Source: CALBPI01 sp039033995
GTDB lineage: Bacteria > Pseudomonadota > Gammaproteobacteria > Steroidobacterales > Woeseiaceae
NCBI GenBank assembly: GCA_039033995.1
Contig: JBCCBP010000003.1
Coordinates: 98,149-162,148, forward strand
DNA: 64,000 nt
Direction: 5' to 3'
The notes under the pieces are model-generated. The model was not told the DNA's origin. It saw only the letters and a program-made list of their open reading frames with translations, and did not search any database. Shown here piece by piece: positions 60,636 through 64,000 of this stretch. Made by a program: the position numbers and the translations under genes. Positions within the stretch are counted from its first letter, which is position 1; each line of letters starts with the position of its first letter.

Positions 60636-62300
60636 ATGACAGATCAGACCACAGAGATGACGCCCTGGTGGCGAGGAGCGACGATCTATCAGATCTACCC
60701 GCGGAGTTTTTGTGACTCGACGGGTAACGGCGTCGGCGACCTGCCCGGCATCACGAGTAAGCTTGAGTATGTGCGTGATCTAGGCGTCGACGCGATCTGG
60801 TTGTCACCGTTTTTTACGTCGCCGATGGCGGATTTCGGTTACGACGTGGCCGATTATTGTGATGTCGATCCGATGTTCGGCACGTTGGATGATTTTGACG
60901 CACTAGCGGCGCGCGCGAGTCAGCTCGGTTTGCGTCTGATCATTGACCAGGTTTACTCGCATACCTCCGTCGCCCACCCCTGGTTCCAAGCCAGTGCGGG
61001 AGCAACCAGCGGCGACATGCGCGATTGGTATGTCTGGGCGGATGCCGGTCCTGACGGCGTGCCGCCGAACAACTGGCAGGCGGTATTTGGCGGTCCGTCG
61101 TGGACCTGGTCCGGCGAACGACAACAGTACTACCTGCATAATTTTCTGCCTGAGCAGCCGGACCTCAATGTTCACCATCCCGCGGTGCAGGAAGCCTTGC
61201 TCGATGTGGCGCGTTTTTGGCTGGAGCGCGGTGTCAGTGGATTTCGTCTCGATGCCTTGCAGTGCCTGATGCATGATGTTGCTCTGCGCGACAATCCACC
61301 GAGCGATAATCCGGCAGCGGACCGGCCGTATCACATGCAACAGCACTTGTACGATCAGGGGCATCCTGATGTTGTCGAGTTCCTGCGGCGGATGCGGGTG
61401 CTGACCGACCAGTACGACGGGATTTTTACCGTGGCCGAAGTCGGTTCCGCGAACCCGCTGCCCCAGATGCGTGAGTTCACCGCGCCCGGGGTGTTGAATT
61501 CCGCGTACAGTTTCGATTTTCTGTCGGCCAAACACTGTGATCCTGAGGTGCTGCGCGCATCGCTGACCGCCTGGCCCAACGATGAGCCAGCCGCGTCGGT
61601 ATCGACGCAACAGCCAGCGGCGGGCTGGCCATCGTGGGCGTTCTCGAATCACGATGCACCGCGCGTGGCGAGTCGTTGGACAGGCAATCAGCCGAACCCA
61701 CGCAGCAGCAAACTGTTCGCGCTGCTGCTGTTGTCATTGCGCGGGAATGTTTTTATCTATCAAGGAGAAGAACTTGGCCTGGCACAAGCCGACATCCCGT
61801 TCGATCAGTTGGTCGACCCTGAAGCCATCAAGCATTGGCCCAATACGATGGGCCGGGATGGCGCACGTACCCCGATGCCCTGGCAGCAGAACGCGTCTCA
61901 GGCCGGGTTCTCGACACAATCGCCGTGGTTGCCGATTGCGCCGAGTCATCGGTCGGCGGCTGTGGATCAGCAACTGGACGATCCCGCATCGGTGTTGCAC
62001 TTTTTCCGCGAGCTGATAGCCCTGCGTCAGGCTTCGCGGGCGCTGCGTAGCGGGCACTTCGAGTTTCTCGAGTCCGCCTACGAACTCATCGTTATTCGCC
62101 GGTGGCATAACGATGAGCAATGGCTCGGCGTGTTCAACGTCACCGATGCCCCGACAGTGTTCAAACTACCGGCATCTCCGGCATCTCCGGCATCTCCGGC
62201 ATCTCCGGCATCGGCGTCTCGGTTCGTTGTGGGTGATGTGCAGGGTGAGACGACGCTTGCGCTGGCAGCGCACAGTGCCGTGTTGATGCGCCTGGCTTAG
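60636..62300 (+). CDS. GH13 alpha-glucosidase with PAS tandem repeat
   Basis: About 554 residues, oligo-1,6-glucosidase-type layout. N-terminal WWRGATIYQIYPRSFCDSTGNGVGDLPGI is followed by catalytic GFRLDALQ (nucleophile Asp), VAEVG (acid/base Glu) and FSNHDAPR (stabiliser Asp). It hydrolyses alpha-glucosidic bonds, likely in the cytosol as no signal peptide is seen. It is divergent from the glucosylglycerate operon and may act on related alpha-glucosides. The C-terminal domain is interrupted by a run of Pro-Ala-Ser repeats coded by a 9-base tandem repeat. Confidence 0.9.
   Translation: MTDQTTEMTPWWRGATIYQIYPRSFCDSTGNGVGDLPGITSKLEYVRDLGVDAIWLSPFFTSPMADFGYDVADYCDVDPMFGTLDDFDALAARASQLGLRLIIDQVYSHTSVAHPWFQASAGATSGDMRDWYVWADAGPDGVPPNNWQAVFGGPSWTWSGERQQYYLHNFLPEQPDLNVHHPAVQEALLDVARFWLERGVSGFRLDALQCLMHDVALRDNPPSDNPAADRPYHMQQHLYDQGHPDVVEFLRRMRVLTDQYDGIFTVAEVGSANPLPQMREFTAPGVLNSAYSFDFLSAKHCDPEVLRASLTAWPNDEPAASVSTQQPAAGWPSWAFSNHDAPRVASRWTGNQPNPRSSKLFALLLLSLRGNVFIYQGEELGLAQADIPFDQLVDPEAIKHWPNTMGRDGARTPMPWQQNASQAGFSTQSPWLPIAPSHRSAAVDQQLDDPASVLHFFRELIALRQASRALRSGHFEFLESAYELIVIRRWHNDEQWLGVFNVTDAPTVFKLPASPASPASPASPASASRFVVGDVQGETTLALAAHSAVLMRLA
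62171..62206 (+). repeat. 9-base tandem repeat inside the GH13 gene
   Basis: GGCATCTCC is repeated four times exactly, with partial copies at either side, encoding Pro-Ala-Ser repeats. It lies between beta strands of the C-terminal domain. Copy number could vary by slippage in steps of three residues without a frameshift. Confidence 0.9.
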
Positions 62301-62302
62301 CG

Positions 62303-63544
62303 CTACAGCTGACCGGTGTCGGTCAACGGTGGCATTCTCCGGGTCAGCAAGGCCTGACGATTAATTTGCTGGAACGCCTGGTGGAAACGAGCCGCGGCAT
62401 CAAATTCTCGAAGTCGATGCGCCGCGATCGTCAGATACAACAGCACAAACGCATCGTCGACACTACCATCGTTCTTGCGCCAAACGTCTTTCAATAGCGG
62501 TGCAGCAATACTCTCCTCGCGTTTCAATACATGCGAGGCCGCTTGTCTCGCCAGGATTGCCGACTGCGCCGGTGTGAGCTTCTTCGCTTGTTGCAAGGCG
62601 CTGTCGAGTGTCAGGAAGTCAGGGCTTTCGGCGGCGAGTTCGATATCGGCTTGCAGCAGTAGCAATGGCAGTTTGTCGGCTTTATCACTGCCAGCGACTT
62701 GCTCGCGCACACGGGCACGCGCCGTGTCGACTTGCCCCAGCGCCGCCATCGTCTGTGTGTGGAGCGCGGCGAGTGAGCGACTATCCGGATACTTTTCGAT
62801 GAGCTGTGTCGTTTCAGTGTAAGCCGCTTGCCACTCACCCTTGTCGAGTAGCTGGATAATGTGGTCTCGCTCCGCCGCGATCAGTCGTTCGTCAATGGTC
62901 TGTTGGGTCATGAATGGACTCAACAGGATGCCAAGCCCATCGGATACGCCATGGCCGACGCGAAACGGCAGCAGATTCATGACAACACCGAGAATGATCG
63001 CGATGACCAGGCTCTGGAGCGCGATCCACGCCATCGCCTCGGTTTCCTGAAAAATCTGTCCCCAACCGAATATCGTTACCAGGATGCCGAGTAAGGCCAG
63101 TTCTGCCCCGGGCCCGGCCGCATACACCAAGGCTGACTTCCAGCGCATGCCCGCGGCACCTTGCGGTTCCGGCAACACATAGCCTTCGAGCGGCACCAGT
63201 CGCAGTTTGACCAGTGTGTCGCCAATTCGGCCACGCCAAAGTGTCGGACCGAATCCGATCACCATCTCCCGCACCCGCCAGCCTACCGCCGCGGCAACGA
63301 AAGCGTGGCCGCATTCATGGAGTACGAGTAGCGGAATCCAGAATACGAAAATCAACAACACACTGAGCTTGACCGCTGAATACTCGGTGAATAGATCCAT
63401 CAGCAATGCGCAGGAAAAAGCGGTGATGGCGATGCCGCTAAACCAGCGTTCGCCGGTGGTCATCGGTCGCCGGTCCGCCGCAATTTTGAGATCGGTTAAC
63501 ACGGTGAATATCTTGCGTTTACCCAGTTGCCAATACCGTATCAC
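62303..63544 (-). CDS. M50 family site-2-protease-like membrane peptidase with TPR-like tail
   Basis: About 413 residues from a GTG at 63544; an internal ATG at 63463 is an alternative. The zinc motif is HECGH (76-80) in a membrane helix (LLVLHECGHAFVAAAVGW). The second M50 motif, usually NxxPxxxxDG, appears as NLLPFRVGHGVSDG with Asp in GVSDG. The C-terminal half is helical and TPR-like (EWQAAYTETTQLIEKYPDSRSLAALHTQ). It may cut membrane-bound substrates or simply resemble them. It converges on the GH13 gene with two bases between. Confidence 0.84.
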   Translation of the reverse strand: MIRYWQLGKRKIFTVLTDLKIAADRRPMTTGERWFSGIAITAFSCALLMDLFTEYSAVKLSVLLIFVFWIPLLVLHECGHAFVAAAVGWRVREMVIGFGPTLWRGRIGDTLVKLRLVPLEGYVLPEPQGAAGMRWKSALVYAAGPGAELALLGILVTIFGWGQIFQETEAMAWIALQSLVIAIILGVVMNLLPFRVGHGVSDGLGILLSPFMTQQTIDERLIAAERDHIIQLLDKGEWQAAYTETTQLIEKYPDSRSLAALHTQTMAALGQVDTARARVREQVAGSDKADKLPLLLLQADIELAAESPDFLTLDSALQQAKKLTPAQSAILARQAASHVLKREESIAAPLLKDVWRKNDGSVDDAFVLLYLTIAAHRLREFDAAARFHQAFQQINRQALLTRRMPPLTDTGQL

Positions 63545-63671
63545 GAAGTCGCGAAGTACCCGACTAAAGGCTTGGCTCGTCGGCTATCGTCGAACACGGT
63601 TCTAAAGCCGACATGGGACAACGCTCATTGTCGTCGCAGCCTGAAAGCAGCACCGCAACAAGGAGGAAGCT

Positions 63672-64000
63672 ATGCGTATGCTCTCATGGATTTGCTTATG
63701 CCAGTCCGGCGCCATCATCCTGTTACTGCTCCAACTGGCTCAACCGACCGGTTCGGAAACGGTACAGCGTGAGGTAGCAGCACAACCGATACAAAGCGCT
63801 GCAAGCACTATCAGCGAGACTGAGGTTCAAGCGTGGATTCGCGCGGCTGTGCAGACTGCGGTGACGGAGCGGCCGGAGGCTCGCCCAGCCGTGCAGGTTG
63901 AAATATTTGATGAGTCGCCGTCCCTCGACGCGCTGCATGATGAAGTCTTGGCCGAGTTGCAAGTATTGCAATCACAGGCCTATGCCAGCGCGGCCGATAT
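63672..64000 (+). CDS. Secreted or membrane-anchored protein, N-terminal part
   Basis: A textbook AAGGAGG ribosome-binding site precedes the ATG. The frame stays open to the window edge, giving 109 residues. It starts with a hydrophobic leader (MLSWICLCQSGAIILLLLQL), then a charged, low-complexity helical part (TEVQAWIRAAVQTAVTERPEARPAVQV). No family can be named from this fragment. Confidence 0.75.
   Translation, partial: MRMLSWICLCQSGAIILLLLQLAQPTGSETVQREVAAQPIQSAASTISETEVQAWIRAAVQTAVTERPEARPAVQVEIFDESPSLDALHDEVLAELQVLQSQAYASAAD

Noticed and set aside
62171..62206. Short tandem repeat as a CRISPR array
   Set aside because: The unit is 9 bases with no spacers and is part of a coding frame.

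Overview
The window is ordinary chromosomal DNA of a Gram-negative, anoxygenic phototrophic proteobacterium, most likely a gammaproteobacterium. The best evidence is a light-harvesting antenna operon, pucBAC (9787-11691, minus strand), behind paired PpsR/CrtJ-type palindromes. Lipoprotein signals, outer-membrane proteins, PEP-CTERM and GlyGly-CTERM sorting tails, a sigma-54 promoter, a Zur box and an FNR-type box agree with this. No bacteriochlorophyll, carotenoid or reaction-centre genes are present here, so the antenna operon stands apart from any main photosynthesis cluster. I see no phage, insertion sequence, CRISPR array, tRNA or rRNA.

Layout. 1-9.2 kb: end of a DDAH-type hydrolase, an M61 peptidase, a MATE exporter, a Tat-exported dienelactone hydrolase, two coupled methyltransferases divergent from a LysR regulator, a LysE exporter, a DsbA-type isomerase and a DUF4287 protein. 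9.3-12.7 kb: pucB-pucA-pucC followed by an overlapping divergent peptide deformylase gene, then a separately terminated gene for an unknown repeat protein. 13.4-21.3 kb: a Ser/Thr kinase convergent with an ECF-like sigma factor, then an overlapping RND transporter / LolA-like / outer-membrane barrel operon. 21.5-33.9 kb: a 1443-residue surface protein of five repeated Cys-pair plus PKD-like units, a UspE-like stress protein behind an FNR-type box, lipoproteins, and a sigma factor trio. 34-38.5 kb: a zinc-responsive block (COG0523 GTPase, DUF1826, His-rich lipoprotein). 38.7-48.4 kb: mixed conserved proteins, including a lipoprotein gene cut by an in-frame TAA and a PEP-CTERM protein with a sigma-54 promoter. 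48.5-55.9 kb: an ABC exporter, a GntR regulator, a serine hydrolase, an acyltransferase and a membrane LytTR regulator. 55.9-62.3 kb: a four-gene operon predicted to make and recycle glucosylglycerate, with a divergent GH13 glucosidase. 62.3-64 kb: an M50 peptidase and the start of a secreted protein.

How the genes work together. The glucosylglycerate operon forms a closed cycle: the synthase and phosphatase make the solute from 3-phosphoglycerate, a phosphorylase splits it to glucose-1-phosphate and glycerate, and glycerate kinase returns glycerate to glycolysis. The puc operon makes a peripheral antenna under oxygen/light-type repression, with a linked deformylase that may act on the antenna N-termini. 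The zinc block looks like a low-zinc response. Functions are read from motifs and family resemblance only; no database search was run.
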